DNA of 64,000 nucleotides from Macrobrachium rosenbergii (GCF_040412425.1 NC_089794.1:13101103-13165102); one strand, 5' to 3'. Counted from the first letter of the stretch, positions 22,480 through 35,559 are shown. The notes: generated by a model not told the origin, from the letters alone. Made by a program: numbers and translations.

Positions 22480-22960
22480 GATCTTGTAACCAAATGTTGC
22501 TACAAAATCTTGTTGGAAAAAATTAAAGCTTGCTCATAACTTTGTAAGAAACACTTTCGATAAAACCCTGTCAAAGAAACTTGCTGTCAGAGCTTCCCAC
22601 ACTATCTCTCAACAAAACTTGGCAAGCAATTCTTGTTACAAAATCGTACAAAAAAAATCCTTGTCAGAAATTATGCATACAAATCTAACTACAAGAAACT
22701 TGTTGCGGAAGTTGCGACATTGTATTGTAACAAATCTTGCCATAAAATACTGCATCGAAACCTTGCTGGTAAATCTTGCCACCAAACCAAACACTAGCGA
22801 AAAATCTTGCCATTAAATCTAACAACAAAAATCTTTGTGACAGTATCATGCAGTGAAATATTGCTACCACATCACTCCACAAGAGTTGCGCTAAAAACTT
22901 GTCAACCCCATCTTACCTCGCAACAAAATCATGAACTAAATCTGACCCAAAAAATCTAGC
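22480..22960. repeat. Decayed tandem repeat with 'aatcttgcca(c/t)(a)aa' core
   Basis: Phrases such as 'aaatcttgccaccaaa', 'aaatcttgccattaaat' and 'aaacttgttgcgg' recur about every 20-45 bp, with heavy divergence. Confidence 0.6.
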
Positions 22961-24090
22961 CGTCAGAGTTATAAAGAAAAGGACTCTAATAATAATTAAA
23001 GATTAACTTGGGTCCTTTGAACATCGACGTTACCATGGAAGCTACAATATCAAAGCCATTAAACTAATTATCTCCATTTTTTCTTCTTATTTCGTCAATA
23101 ACCTTCCCAAACATATCCGGTCTCACCATCCTAATTGATATCGCCGTCTGATATCCATTTGATATCCAGTCGATATCCACCTTGCGGTAAAACGCTGACA
23201 AAAAGGAATTGGAGGAAAAACTTCTGGGTTCTCTGATTTTGTAGGGTTTTTTTATAGAACATGTAAATACAAACAGCCCAAATTAAGTGGACGTAATCTG
23301 AAGCGATTTTTTCATTAAATCTTCTCCTTTTAAGACAAACACAAAAATTGAAAAGGATCACACAAGAAACGAGAAATATAAAAATAGATGTATTTTTTAT
23401 GAAAACGGCTGCGCGCAGACTTCCCGAAATGGGGACGTGAAATAAAAAATAAATTTAATTCGTCATTACGTCTGAGAGTAAAACAAAGATCTAGATCATT
23501 TGCAAAATAAAATCTACCTTATTAAAATGAATTCCCAAAATGTGAAGTAACCCCCCTCCTTAAAAAAAATTAGGGGTAAAACGAAAAAGGCATTTTTAAT
23601 ATATTAAATTCACGCAGTGAGGTCATTGAAAATAGTGAGTGTTGTCCAGTGCTAAACCAGCTCTAAATAGTCATTGTAACACCCATTAGGCAGTCTATTC
23701 CTACTTTTACCTTTTAAAAATCTGTCATGCTCTAATTCCGCTGTTCGATTACTATATCTTTCCTGTACTACAGAGCTATGGAACTTTCTCTTAACCTCCG
23801 TTTTCCACGATTACTATCCTTCCACTCAGAGGAGCTCCTCCATCTCTAAGAGGGACTTATTCGTCCCAGAGAAAGATCTGGTCCGAAAAGAAGACTTTAG
23901 CCATTGTTTTACTGTCCCTGCCTTCTAAATTTAGCGGAATTGGGTGACAATAATGTTCGTAAGTCAATTTATCAAAAAGGTGATGGATGTTGATTCAACC
24001 GTGATTCATCCTGAGTTCAGCAGTTAAAAAGATGAATGTGTTAGTGACTGTTGTCTTTCTCTTGTATGGGGTACCGTGGAAAAATTGGAA
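22961..24090. other. Unique sequence
   Basis: No coding region was recognised. A short cluster of 'gatatcca(t/c)' phrases occurs at 23139-23180. Confidence 0.4.
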
Positions 24091-24093
24091 ATA

Positions 24094-24094
<1 letters not shown>

Positions 24095-24161
<67 letters not shown>

Positions 24162-24222
24162 GTCTATTATTATGTTTGTATTTCTGTATATATACATAAC
24201 ATACGTGCATACACATATAAAT

Positions 24223-24286
<64 letters not shown>

Positions 24287-24315
24287 GTATATATATGTAT
24301 ATATACATATATATA
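24095..24315. repeat. (AT)n, (TA)n and (GTAT)n compound microsatellites
   Basis: A pure AT run lies at 24095-24157. From 24229, TA runs into GTAT tetramers. Confidence 0.95.
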
Positions 24316-24422
24316 ATGACTGGGACAAAAATTCTATTGAAAGACAAAGCCGAACGGATACGAAGAGAAGAAGGGCCAAAGAACAACTGAAAAGGAGATG
24401 AATAAAATGAGGAATATGAAGA

Positions 24423-24475
24423 ATAGGAGGAGGAGAAAAAGGGGGAGGAGGAGGAGGAGGAGGAGGAGGAGGAGG
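24423..24475. repeat. (GGA)n microsatellite
   Basis: Nine or more GGA units end a purine-rich stretch. The polypyrimidine region 24550-24720, including (CT)n at 24690-24721, follows. Confidence 0.95.
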
Positions 24476-24689
24476 CCAATGTTGTCTGTTATTGCCATGG
24501 TAACATCCCAGGATTATGCCTTTCTGACCCTTACACCCCCTCAACCTACCTCCTCCTTCTCCTCCCCCTACTCCTCCTCTCTCATCTTTTCCCTACCTTT
24601 TCAAACCCCTCCCCTTCCGCCACCCCTCCCCCTCACGCTCTCTCTCTTTCCTCCCTCTCCCCCCATCCTTGCCCACCTGATGCTCGTTA

Positions 24690-24720
<31 letters not shown>

Positions 24721-25095
24721 GCGTTCCTCAGCATCCGGTACAAAGCACAACACGTTCATAAGCACCGGTTTATTTTTTTCTTTTCTTTCTAATCGATCAT
24801 CAGCTGTTGCATCATGTGAATATTTTTTTTATAGTTTTACAATTCATGAATAAATGAAATCTGATTAATTGTAGTCCACTGTTAGGTGTATCTTAGGAGT
24901 TGCACCTAGAAAGTTGTGCTTTTATGGTGTACATGAACAGTTGCAGCTGGGAAGCATTCTCAAATTATGCTCATATAATTGCAGTGCAACAGTTGAAATT
25001 CATATTGGTTTTATTTACAAAACAGTTGTGTTTCTCCATACGTAACTGAGTGTTAACTTGCATCAAATGCTTTATAACCTATTTTTATCCTTAAA

Positions 25096-25202
25096 TATAT
25101 ATATTTATATATATACATATAAATATATACAGTATATACACATATATACATACATTATCTATCTATCGATCTATCTATATATATATATATATATATAATA
25201 TG

Positions 25203-25256
<54 letters not shown>
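25096..25256. repeat. (AT)n, (CTAT)n compound microsatellite
   Basis: AT runs with a CTAT/CGAT interlude at about 25155-25178. Confidence 0.95.
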
Positions 25257-25259
<3 letters not shown>

Positions 25260-25524
25260 AATATAATCAGACAATCTCATTAAACTGGAGAATTAAAACT
25301 CTTAACTACTTGACCAGCTTCAGTGTACACTGAGCATGCCATTAGAGACAATAGCGCCCTTTTATTAACATACTAATTATATACAACGGCAGAGCTTATG
25401 TAAAGATAAGTTGGTAATAGCTAGGATTAGGCGTTGTATACTAAATGTTATGCAATTCTGAAAATTGTAAATGTTGCGCTAATTTTATTGCCGCTGACTT
25501 TACAATTGTTGCTACGAAAATTAT

Positions 25525-25573
25525 AATAATAATAATAGTAATACACACTGTTAATACCAATACTTCCATTGCA

Positions 25574-25634
<61 letters not shown>

Positions 25635-25960
25635 ACACTGTTAATACCAATACTCCCTTGCAATCATAAATATCATCTTTATTATCATTTTGCCTTTAAA
25701 CGTATTTATAGTTATCAAAATGCCCACATTTGGAGGCTTTACTGATTTTTTATTTTTGCATTATTAGCGGTAGATAAAGCAGCAGTAGTAATAGTAATAG
25801 ACAGACTATTAACACCAATCCTACCATTGCTATCATGAATATCACCTTTAATAAGTAGTCTTGATTTTAAACTCTTCTATAGTTGTCAAAAACTCACAAT
25901 TTCAGACCTTTCTGATTTTGTTGCAATATCAGCAGTCGAAGAAATAGTAGTAGTAATGGT
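25525..25960 (+). repeat. Tandem repeat, unit about 165 bp, containing (AAT)n
   Basis: 'acacactgttaataccaata' occurs near 25541 and 25633, and a diverged 'agactattaacaccaatcc' near 25803. Each is followed by 'ttgc(a/t)(a)tcatgaatatca' type sequence. The AAT tract (25576-25632) sits inside the unit and differs in length between copies. Confidence 0.75.
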
Positions 25961-26245
25961 TTATCCTGCTGTTTATTTGTTTATACTGCAGTAGTCTGTG
26001 TTCTCCCGTTAGTAGAATTGTCACGACTAGATCTAAACCATTTTTAAAAAACGGTCCATCCCAGGAAAGACCATTTATTTGATTTATCTTTAGGGTGACA
26101 CTTTCTACTTAAAGTCTTCCTTACGAAAGACCATTTGTTTCTTTGTTTTCAAGGCGACACTGCTTGCACAAACTGACAAACCACAAACAAAGCAAAACAG
26201 CCATGATGACTGACACGCTTCGAATTTATTGCAGAATGTACACAC

Positions 26246-26247
26246 AC

Positions 26248-26279
<32 letters not shown>
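26246..26279. repeat. (AC)n microsatellite
   Basis: A run of about 16 AC units. Confidence 0.95.
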
Positions 26280-26282
<3 letters not shown>

Positions 26283-26399
26283 ATCCATTTACTCAAAGTA
26301 AAATTGACAGTGTATACTATACTTTAAGGTTTAAATACATAATGTAGGCGAATGGTTAACACAATATTCATTAGTTGGATTTACGCAGGCCACACCAAC

Positions 26400-27720
26400 T
26401 GCAATTTACATGGAAACGCAATAGACGACAGAACCCCCATGAACGCACATTTCAGGATTAACAGAAGTAAACGCAAGTTCAAATACACCCAGGATTAATG
26501 CCAGTAGAATACAGAACACTTGAACAATTACACACAAGCTCACATACAACCATGGTTTAACGTCAGCTGAATTTAAAACCTTTACACAATTACACAAAAC
26601 CCAAATACAACTAGCTGCATTTTAAACAAGTAAAAAAATTGAGCCGAAGTTTCTTCGGCGCAATCGAGTTTCATGTACAGCCGCTGCAGCATATAATCAA
26701 GGCCACCGAAAATAGATGTATCTTTCGGTGGTCTCGGTATTACGTTGTATGAGCTGCGGCCCATGAAACTTTAACCAGGGCCCGGTGGTGGCCTGTCTTC
26801 TATCGTTGCCAGAAGCACAATTATGACTAACTTTAACCTTAAATAAAATAAAAACTGCTGAGGCTAGATGGCTGCAATTCAGTGTTTGATGATTGGAGGG
26901 TGGGTGAACAACATACCAATTTGCAGCCCTCTAGCCTCAGCAGTTTTTGAGATTTGAGGGAGGACAGAAAAAAGTGCAGACGGACAGACAATGCCATCTC
27001 ATCATTTTTCTTTTCAGAAAACTAAAAACCCACACCATTACACACCCCCGAGTACAACAACAGGATTAAACGCCAGCGGATTGGAAAACACTTACACACA
27101 AGTTCAGTAAGAACAGGGTTAACGTTAGTGGAATACAAAACAAGTACATAATCACAGGCAAGTCCAAATACAACCAGTATTAACGTTAGTAGAATACAAA
27201 TCTAAGCAAACAATTACACATAATCTCTAATACAACCAGGATTAACGCTCGTCGAATTTAAAACAATTACACACTACCTCGAATTAAAATAGGATTAACG
27301 CTAGCTGCATTATAAATGATTAAGCATAATTACACGCCAAGTCCAGATACCTTCAGGATTAATGCTAGTCAAATACAAACAATTAAACAATTACACACAA
27401 ACCTCAATATAGCCAGGATTAACGCTAGTTAAATTTAAAACAATTGCTCGTTTACACACAACCTCTGATACAACCAGGATTAACGCTAGCTGAATTTAAA
27501 ACAATTACACAATTACACACAAGCTCGAGTAAAAACAGGATGAACGCCAGCTGGATTATAAATAATTACACACAATTACATGCACATTCAAGTATAATCA
27601 GGTTTAACGTTATTCGAATACACAACAATTACACACAAGCCAAAAGTACACAATAATTACACACAATCCAAAGCACAAGATTAAGGCAAGGCGAATAAAA
27701 AAACACACACACACAAATAC
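26400..27720. repeat. Decayed tandem repeat, unit about 60 bp, interrupted by an interspersed element
   Basis: The core phrases 'caattacacacaa', 'aatacaaccaggattaacg' and 'ctag(c/t)(t)gaatttaaaac' recur about every 60 bp in 26400-26630 and again in 27030-27720. The gap is filled by the element at 26637-27028. About a dozen copies are discernible. Confidence 0.75.
26637..27028 (+). mobile_element. Interspersed MITE-like repeat with stem-loops, copy 1
   Basis: It shares most of its length with 42205-42569. Stem-loops are visible: gccgaag/cttcggc (26643-26659), ccaccgaaa/tttcggtgg (26702-26730), and a long one pairing 'gaggctagatggctgcaa' (about 26860-26877) with 'ttgcagccctctagcctc' (26921-26938). 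It ends in 'cagaaaact', the complement of a start that reads 'agttttctgta' in copy 2. There is no coding capacity. I recall this sequence as widespread in decapods. It interrupts a tandem array. Confidence 0.75.
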
Positions 27721-28120
27721 ACACAACCCGTAAAACGCACCCTGCGCCCTAAGATAAAGTAAGGCTTGTGTCCACGGCAAATGACTTAAAAGTAGCGCTT
27801 TGTTAAACCTGCTAATGAAATAGAGCAGAGTGACATTGATAATATATAATCACGAGATCACGCACGGCCGTACGGCTCCGTCACGTAAATGCCATCGCTT
27901 CCACCTCACGAGGGAGATTCGTCGTTCGATGAGAGGCGCGGAATTTTCTGGGGATCGGGAATTCGTTTAATTTCTTGAGTTTTCATATTTTCATTAAAGT
28001 ACTGTCAGTACTTTTGAGTCATCGTAATTCAATAATAATAATGATAATCGGGACTTAGTATAATTTCGTTAGGTTTGATGTTTTCATTAAGTACAGTTAA
28101 TACTTGTAGTCGTCGTAATT
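27720..28120. other. Unique island
   Basis: 27770-27970 is GC-richer and of balanced complexity, with no open frame of note. No function can be read from it. Confidence 0.35.
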
Positions 28121-28121
28121 C

Positions 28122-28124
28122 GTA

Positions 28125-28180
<56 letters not shown>
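28122..28180. repeat. (AAT)n microsatellite, left of a hairpin
   Basis: A pure AAT run of about 19 units. Confidence 0.95.
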
Positions 28181-28182
<2 letters not shown>

Positions 28183-28274
28183 GTGAAGAAATCCACAATG
28201 GTGTAGATGTAAATATATTAGAAATATATCTAAATATATATTTACATCTACGCCATTGTAGATTTCTTCACCAT
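28180..28274. repeat. Inverted repeat with 39-bp arms between two (AAT)n tracts
   Basis: The left arm, 28180-28218, begins 'atggtgaagaaatccacaat'. The right arm, 28236-28274, is its complement with two mismatches. The loop is 17 bp and AT-rich. Small further palindromes ('caccatttggtg', 'catgccatg') follow. It may be a fold-back element or the end of a retroelement that targets AAT repeats. Confidence 0.85.
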
Positions 28275-28303
28275 TTGGTGACATGCCATGGTGAGGTTTT
28301 TAT

Positions 28304-28340
28304 CAGTAATAATAACAATAATAATAATAATAATAATAAC

Positions 28341-28392
<52 letters not shown>
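28304..28392. repeat. (AAT)n microsatellite, right of the hairpin
   Basis: An AAT run with CAA interruptions near its left end. Confidence 0.95.
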
Positions 28393-28707
28393 GAATGTAG
28401 GAGATTTAAAAGCCAAAAGATCTTAGGATACTGACGAATACAGTTCAGTTAATATATCAGATTCAATACTAAGTGTTTGAAGCATTATTAACATTATAAT
28501 TGTTAGCATTATCCTTAAACAAAACCTTAAGATTAACGGCAAGATTAGTTTTGGATAATTGACGGTGTTATTTGGCTTGCAAATGAAGATAATTTGCTTC
28601 AAAAGTTTTCTTTTTATTTTAATTCCCCAAATTGGAGATCTGTTAAAATCTACGGGAACGGATTTATACTTTTCACCAAGCATATCGGGCTTACCTACAA
28701 ACAAGCA

Positions 28708-28827
<120 letters not shown>

Positions 28828-29149
28828 ATTAACAGGTTTATGAGAAACGGGATGCACATATGCCAAAAAGTAAACAACAACAATGGATTACATGGGCTTT
28901 CTCAAATACCCACCAGATTCGTCCTGCCCAAAAACGTGTTCCGTGAACGAAAAATGAAGACAACAACAAATATTTTCATAAACCGCCAAACAATCTTTAT
29001 ATATAATTTGTTTTTCGCCAGCACTGTCTGTTCCAGTTTGTTTTTCGCCAGAATCGTCCATTCCCGAAAGCTATTCCGTAATCTGGAAGATTACTAAACA
29101 AAACCCGCCAGGTGGAATCTTCTCATTTCCAGAAATCCAGCCACTGGAA

Positions 29150-29720
29150 ATAAAATCCAGTGGCCGAAGGCCTCTCTCATGTTCGGCCCTTCAAAGACAA
29201 GGAGGGCGGTAATCCTCATTACGAGTCATCCTGCTAATAGGCACATGGATGAAATCCATTAATCCCCATTAATCCCCCGCACTAATCCTCATGAATCCAT
29301 CCCCTTCACCTCTTCCCACAAACCAGTCTTTCACCGAAGGCTTTCCAGGTGTCTGGTCGCATCTATCGCTGGGATCGTCGGCGCCCTTTTTGGAGCCACT
29401 AATCCAGATTTCGGGGGAGGATTGGAGAAAGCGTGGTCATCTACGTAATCCCGAAGGACGCCCCTCCTTCACGTAAGACCAGAAGGATTCCAAGGATTCT
29501 TATTCGGCGAGAAGGGCACAGACTACGAAGGGGATGATTTAGTTGTTTCTGGGGAGTGCAGCTGAAACAAAGGCTCTCGAAGAAGGAGAATCGATCATTG
29601 TTGTTCCGTTGTTGTTCCAGTTCCGCTTTTAAAGAAATTCGCTCTCCCCTACCCTCTCCCCCTCCCCTCTCACTCCCAAGGTAACCCGTATTCGATCCCG
29701 GGACAAGGATGGGGCCTTAC
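29150..29720. other. GC-richer unique island with repeated TAATCC
   Basis: TAATCC occurs at 29210, 29260, 29270, 29283, 29400 and 29446, all in the same orientation. TAATCC is the preferred core of bicoid/Otx-type homeodomains. The 61-residue frame at 29291-29476 has no recognised domain. A possible regulatory element, by inference only. Confidence 0.35.
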
Positions 29721-29875
29721 GGGCGAATTTCCTTTGAAGCACAGTGCGCCTCTGTTTATATAAGATGAGAATCATGTACCTGTATGTTAGTCAGATACTG
29801 TAGGTCACAGATGGGGTGGAGAGAATGGAGAAGAGAGAAAATGAAATTTGATACGTGAGTCATCATCAGTGCTAC

Positions 29876-29876
<1 letters not shown>

Positions 29877-29938
<62 letters not shown>
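29877..29938. repeat. (CT)n microsatellite
   Basis: A CT run with one phase slip (CCT). Confidence 0.95.
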
Positions 29939-29939
<1 letters not shown>

Positions 29940-30309
29940 CATACGGCGTCACCACACATTTGAATCAGTTGGTAATGCCCTCATGTTTTCAATCTTGTTT
30001 ATGAGACGGTATTTCGAAGTCAGCCTCATCATTACGTCTCACTTCGCTCTCAGCGACTGAATTTATTATTTTTTTTCATTTTTTATGAAGTTCATTCGTC
30101 ACTTGTTTACCCAAGGCTGTCTGGACCTTGAACAATGTCACGCGGTTTCGTGTGTAGTCTCCATATAGTGATATTTTGGTTTGTGAAAAAAACAGCTAAA
30201 AAAAAATAATAACAACGCATAAATACCCCGTTCAACTACCTTAACAAGGACGATGGCGGAGTCTTGTCACCTCTCAAAACAGCCAAGGCTACCGCCATTT
30301 TGCCACTCC

Positions 30310-30730
30310 ATTCTACCTTCTTACTTTACTCTGCTTTTTTTCTTATTTTCGTCTCTTCAGTTTCATATTTTCTTAGCTATCGTCTCTTCAGTTAAGCTCT
30401 CTCTTGAACTTCCCTATCTTCAGTTCTGCATTCTCCTTATGACTGCTTTTTCCGTTTGTTTTCTCATTTTTTGTCGTCTCTTTTACTCTTCATTCTTCCT
30501 ACTGTGTTTCTACCTCTTCAGTTTTGTGTATTCCATACTCAGTTTATTCCTGCATTCTCAGTTCTGCATTCACATTGTACAGATCTACGTTCTTCAAACT
30601 ACGACCTTCTTATTACAGCTACTTGAATTCTACATCCTTCCTGTTCCTCTTTGATCCCCCACTCACTCCTCAGTTTTATCTTTTTACAGTACTACCGCCT
30701 CCTTCAATTCTACCTTCTCATTCCATCCAC
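30310..30730 (+). repeat. Pyrimidine-rich decayed tandem repeat
   Basis: Phrases like 'cgtctcttcagtt', 'tcttcagttctgcattct' and 'ctcagttctgcattc' recur every 30-45 bp. The 133-residue frame at 30253-30654 is a by-product of this. Confidence 0.5.
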
Positions 30731-31014
30731 CCCGGCATAGGAAAAGAGCCCTGACTAATCCTATCTGCACAGCTGAACGCTCAACAATATAAGAGAGTTC
30801 GGGGTTGCCTTCGAACAGCGCAGCATCTTACGTGCGCCGTCCTCCACTCCATATCCTTCTGTCAGAATTCAAGAGCTGATAAGCACGGAACACACAGTGT
30901 GCGTGATGGGATCGTTTCTAATGCGATATTGCTCTCTATTGCTTACGGGGTAGCGTTGTTTTTAAAAGACCATCGAAGAGGGAGAAGAAACGTGGCGTCC
31001 TATAACGTGAAATT

Positions 31015-31400
31015 GAGAAAAACGTTTATTTTGATTTCATAAAAACATGAATGCTCATTTTATTGTCTGGGACTAAATAGGTGAAGAGGTGAAAAAACGT
31101 TTTTTGGCATTATTTGCAAAAACAAAGTGAACGATCTGCATCCCATCTGGAAGAAGATAGGGACAGAGGGAGAAAAGGAGAAACGTTTCTCATAATTCTC
31201 AAGAGCAAAATCCTTTTCACCATCGTCTAAAATAGATGAAGTAGAAAAAACGTTCATATATCCGCAAGAACAAGAACAAAAAGAACGTTCTGTTTGCCAT
31301 CCATAAGAAGATACAAGGAGAGGCGAAACGTTTTCATCATTATCCGCAAAAAACAAGAACGAGTCTCGGCGGTTTCTATCTGATGTTGAAATCCGACACT
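31015..31400. repeat. Decayed tandem repeat, unit about 80-95 bp, with 'aaacgtt' core
   Basis: 'gaaaaaacgtt' is followed by 'attatttgcaaaaacaa' or 'tatccgcaagaacaaga', then 'ccatctggaagaagata'. About four diverged copies. The minus-strand 122-residue frame (31060-31428) overlaps it and is not credible as a gene. Confidence 0.65.
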
Positions 31401-32202
31401 CGTGTTTACAGATGTTGACGTTAAGCACTAGTTACAGTACCACACCACCCGGGATCCTGATTGCCATCCTTACAGTGCTTCTGAACGCATCCTTATTTTG
31501 CTTTTGCCTTCCTGATTGTTATCCTTTAATGCTTCTGAACTCAACTTTATTTATTTATATATTTATTTATTTATTTCTTTATTTTTTCTTTTCCGGACTG
31601 ACACCGTATAGTACGCTAAAGAAATGTTAACAGACACTGATTTTTCTTAGGCATTCTTTTTCTGACAACGGTGAAGTTTTTAGAAAGAAATAAAGTCTAA
31701 AGATGAGATTATCTACAAAAGGTAGAAAATTTGCAAATAAATGAAATCGGTGTCAAAAGATAATAGAAGTATGAATGATAAGTAAATTTACAAAAAAAAT
31801 CACCATGACATATGAAATTAAGGCAAACAAAATTAAATTTCATTATCTTTTTCTTTTTTTTTCTTGCAAACAAGAAACGTTAGCAGATTTTTAAAAATAC
31901 CGAAAAACACGAAGAAACTTGCAATAAAATTGCAATAAAAGGTCAGTAGTGAGTAATTAATTCAAACCAACTAAAAATAAATAACATTAGCAACTTTTAC
32001 TAAAAATATAAAGTTCAGTAGCAATAGTAATAATTAGGAAATACATATTTCTAATTATAAGATTTAGATATCCACACTTGATCTGATTTATAATACTTAT
32101 TTGTGTTTATTGTTATTTATTTTTCAATCAATTTGTCCTGGTTTTCAGTTTCATTTAAATTAATGGCTTTTTAAGCTTCTATGAAAATCTTTGTTCACTC
32201 TG

Positions 32203-32203
<1 letters not shown>
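31401..32203. other. AT-rich sequence without recognised features
   Basis: A TTTA-rich run lies at about 31548-31575. Otherwise featureless. Confidence 0.45.
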
Positions 32204-32269
<66 letters not shown>

Positions 32270-32270
32270 G
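32204..32270. repeat. (AAT)n microsatellite
   Basis: A pure run of about 22 units. A second short AAT run lies at 32329-32347. Confidence 0.95.
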
Positions 32271-32551
32271 TGTGCGGAATATTGGAAGTCTTTTATTAAA
32301 ATATCCAATCAGTAATCGTTCGTCTGGGATAATAATAATAATAATAAAAGTATATATTCAAGATAATTGTAACACTCGGTACCTCTCAAAATGCAACGAT
32401 AATAACCATGACTAAAATATATAAAGACATAAACATATTAAATACGAATAATATAACACGAAATAAGAAAATAAAATTAATATTTTTCTTAAGTTCTTTG
32501 TGATCGGCCTTTTATTTCGTTCGCGTTCAGCATCCACACTTCCTTCTATAG

Positions 32552-32783
<232 letters not shown>

Positions 32784-33146
32784 CAGAAAATAAATATATA
32801 TACAGTAGTTAACGTAATGGACATTATTACCATATTGTTACTATTGAAAAAAATTTATCAACAAACACAAAAAATTACTTAAAAAAGATTAGAAAGTTAT
32901 CAACAGAAAACAGATTCGCAAAGGCCCATTAGCCTCAATAATATTATTTTCTTTATGGGCCCAGATAAGACAGGTGCGAAATGCCCAGTCATTGAGTGCC
33001 TAATTAAAGATCCTTAGGCCTAAGGGACGGTAACTTACAAGAGTAGGATCCGCGGCTGAAGGATACACAGGGCTATCATCTGATTCGCGGTTGGGAGTGA
33101 ATGATACGTGGATGATGAAATGTATCTATTTAGATTGCTATTTTGC

Positions 33147-33148
<2 letters not shown>

Positions 33149-33210
<62 letters not shown>

Positions 33211-33251
33211 GCACGCACAAACATATACACAGACACACACACACACACATT

Positions 33252-33341
<90 letters not shown>
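33149..33341. repeat. (GA)n, (AC)n and (AT)n cluster
   Basis: GA lies at 33149-33209, AC at 33229-33250 and AT at 33256-33341. The same motif trio as at 32554-32778 but in another order. Confidence 0.95.
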
Positions 33342-33348
<7 letters not shown>

Positions 33349-34550
33349 TAGCCTCCACGGCGACGTTCAGTAAATGGATAATCCACCACACAAAACAGTT
33401 TCATGAGATAAACGACCGACCAAGAACTGACGTCCTGCAAATTATTTAGTACAGTGAATTCATAAACTGCCTTCAGACTTTATTAATTCAATAGCGCTGG
33501 ATGTTCGCATTGAATTCGCAATATTACCTGGATTAAATTAGACTATAATTACGCTGCGTGATATATGCAGCGTTAATGGACGTAGCTCATGATAAATGTT
33601 TATTTTCTGGTGATGTTAATTTGCGCTCTGACAACATTTCACCGTTTCGGCCGTGTTCATGAATGTCGTCTCAACAGCCTAGGCCGCGTTCATGAACGTT
33701 CGATAAACCGTAGGTCAAAACAGGTGTGCCTTTGCGTGTTTGTTACTTTTTCGTGTGTTCCCATATCTTCACGTTCTTGAGTTCTGAGGCCAAGTTTGCC
33801 AGCGTATATGTTTGTTGGAGCTAGGTTTGGGGAAGTTTGTGAGAAGACAGTTGTTTGTATGTTTGTTTTTCTTGCTTTCTATGACCAGTTTTGTCAAAAA
33901 CATTGTTTTTTTATGGGGGTTTTAACTTGATATTTGTTTGTGGTTTGTGAATGGTTGGTCGGGCTCAAACACTAATAAATATAATCATTTAATAATAAAA
34001 ATATCTTGTGTGTGAATGTAAAATATCACATGTTGTTTGTGAATATTTTTCTGTGAATGACTGCGAGTGTTCTAGCAATGTTTGTGCATTTAAGCATGTG
34101 TTTTGTGTTTGTATATATACATATACATATGTATATATTTTATATGTATATATATACACATGCATACACACACATACATATATGTGTACGTGCTTGCGAA
34201 AGTTGTACGCATGCGCGAAGGATCTTAGAGTTTTTTGTACATATAATGTCAGTGCTATTATATATTTATTTGTATATCCGTGTACACGATTGTTTGTGAT
34301 TATTAAAATACATACCACAATAAAGCGCCATCGTCTGCATTAACGCCAAAGACCATAACAATTATAAAAGCGGAGACAGCATCGTTTTGCGCAGTCTCGT
34401 AACGCTAATGAACGCGATAAAGTCGCCGACAAAGTGGATCATGTAAAATAAACAGGAATATGGGGCTCGCATTAACTATTTCGCAATGGCTGTGTACTTA
34501 ATGAAATGGCTTTCATTTGATTTTTCACTCTTTTCGAGATAGGCTGTAAA
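33342..34550. other. Unique sequence
   Basis: 33480-33700 and 34330-34500 are of higher complexity. The phrase 'gttcatgaa' recurs at 33655 and 33690. A (TA)/(CA) run lies at 34112-34185. No gene was recognised. Confidence 0.4.
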
Positions 34551-34552
34551 GA

Positions 34553-34621
<69 letters not shown>

Positions 34622-34692
34622 CCTTTTTCGAAATAGGATTTAAGAAAAAAATAATCTTTACTATCAGTTTCCTTTTTCGAAATAGGATTTAA

Positions 34693-34740
<48 letters not shown>

Positions 34741-34742
34741 TA
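34515..34742 (+). repeat. Local duplication: 'cgaaataggatttaa' units each followed by (AAT)n
   Basis: Three related phrases ('tcgagataggctgtaaag', then 'tcgaaataggatttaag' and 'tcgaaataggatttaaaa') precede AAT tracts at 34553-34621 and 34692-34742. A unit ending in AAT repeats was duplicated. Confidence 0.75.
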
Positions 34743-35101
34743 TAATCTCCGTCATCATCTTTATTACCATTTTCGTCTAATTTCTCATGATATGAAAAAG
34801 CAGTGTATTTAAAAGTGGAATTCAACAATCGTTTTTGGGGGTCCAAAAACTATTAATAAACACTCTCAGAACTTGGAGAGCTTGTTTGGCTCTCATTGTC
34901 ATTGAAAATGTTAATGAGAGCCTGCACGCTCTTGAAAGCTCTCTGTATGTCTTGATTGATTTAATATGATGATTGATATATTAATTAATTAATTATTATG
35001 ATTATGTTTGTTTATATTATCAATACTGATATTCATTAATTTTAGCGGTCATTATAATTTAGTACGAGCTGTTATTGATAGTATACAAATATGAATGTCA
35101 T

Positions 35102-35108
<7 letters not shown>

Positions 35109-35171
<63 letters not shown>

Positions 35172-35200
35172 GCATACATACATACATACATATGTATACA

Positions 35201-35256
<56 letters not shown>

Positions 35257-35417
35257 TTGGAAAACAGAAGTAGAAGGAGCATTCCAAAGCTTACTAATTT
35301 CCACCGTACATTTAGGCCAAAGGGACAGCCTAATACTTCCGCTCATTACAAACAATACCCCTCCCCAAAACATATGACACCACACCCATACAAGCCCACA
35401 AAGCCCTCACAAACTAG

Positions 35418-35500
<83 letters not shown>
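35109..35500. repeat. Three (AT)n tracts
   Basis: TA lies at 35109-35163 and, after CATA units, again at 35210-35251. A third AT run lies at 35419-35500. The 150 bp between are unremarkable unique sequence. Confidence 0.95.
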
Positions 35501-35502
<2 letters not shown>

Positions 35503-35559
35503 CTTAAAAGCCCGGTAATCGCTATCTGAATATGAGTGATTCCTTATGAGTTTTAGGAA

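Noticed and set aside
24024..24544. Minus-strand frames of 124-151 residues
   Set aside because: They are built from AT, GTAT and GGA microsatellites (IYIYI, SSSSS and PPPPP stretches).
28180..28310. Hammerhead ribozyme such as those of Penelope-like elements
   Set aside because: The conserved CTGATGA and GAAA core strings in proper arrangement were not found; only the hairpin is supported.
29680..29710. A second tRNA box B ('tattcgatcccgg')
   Set aside because: No box A at a suitable distance was found, and a single short match is expected by chance.
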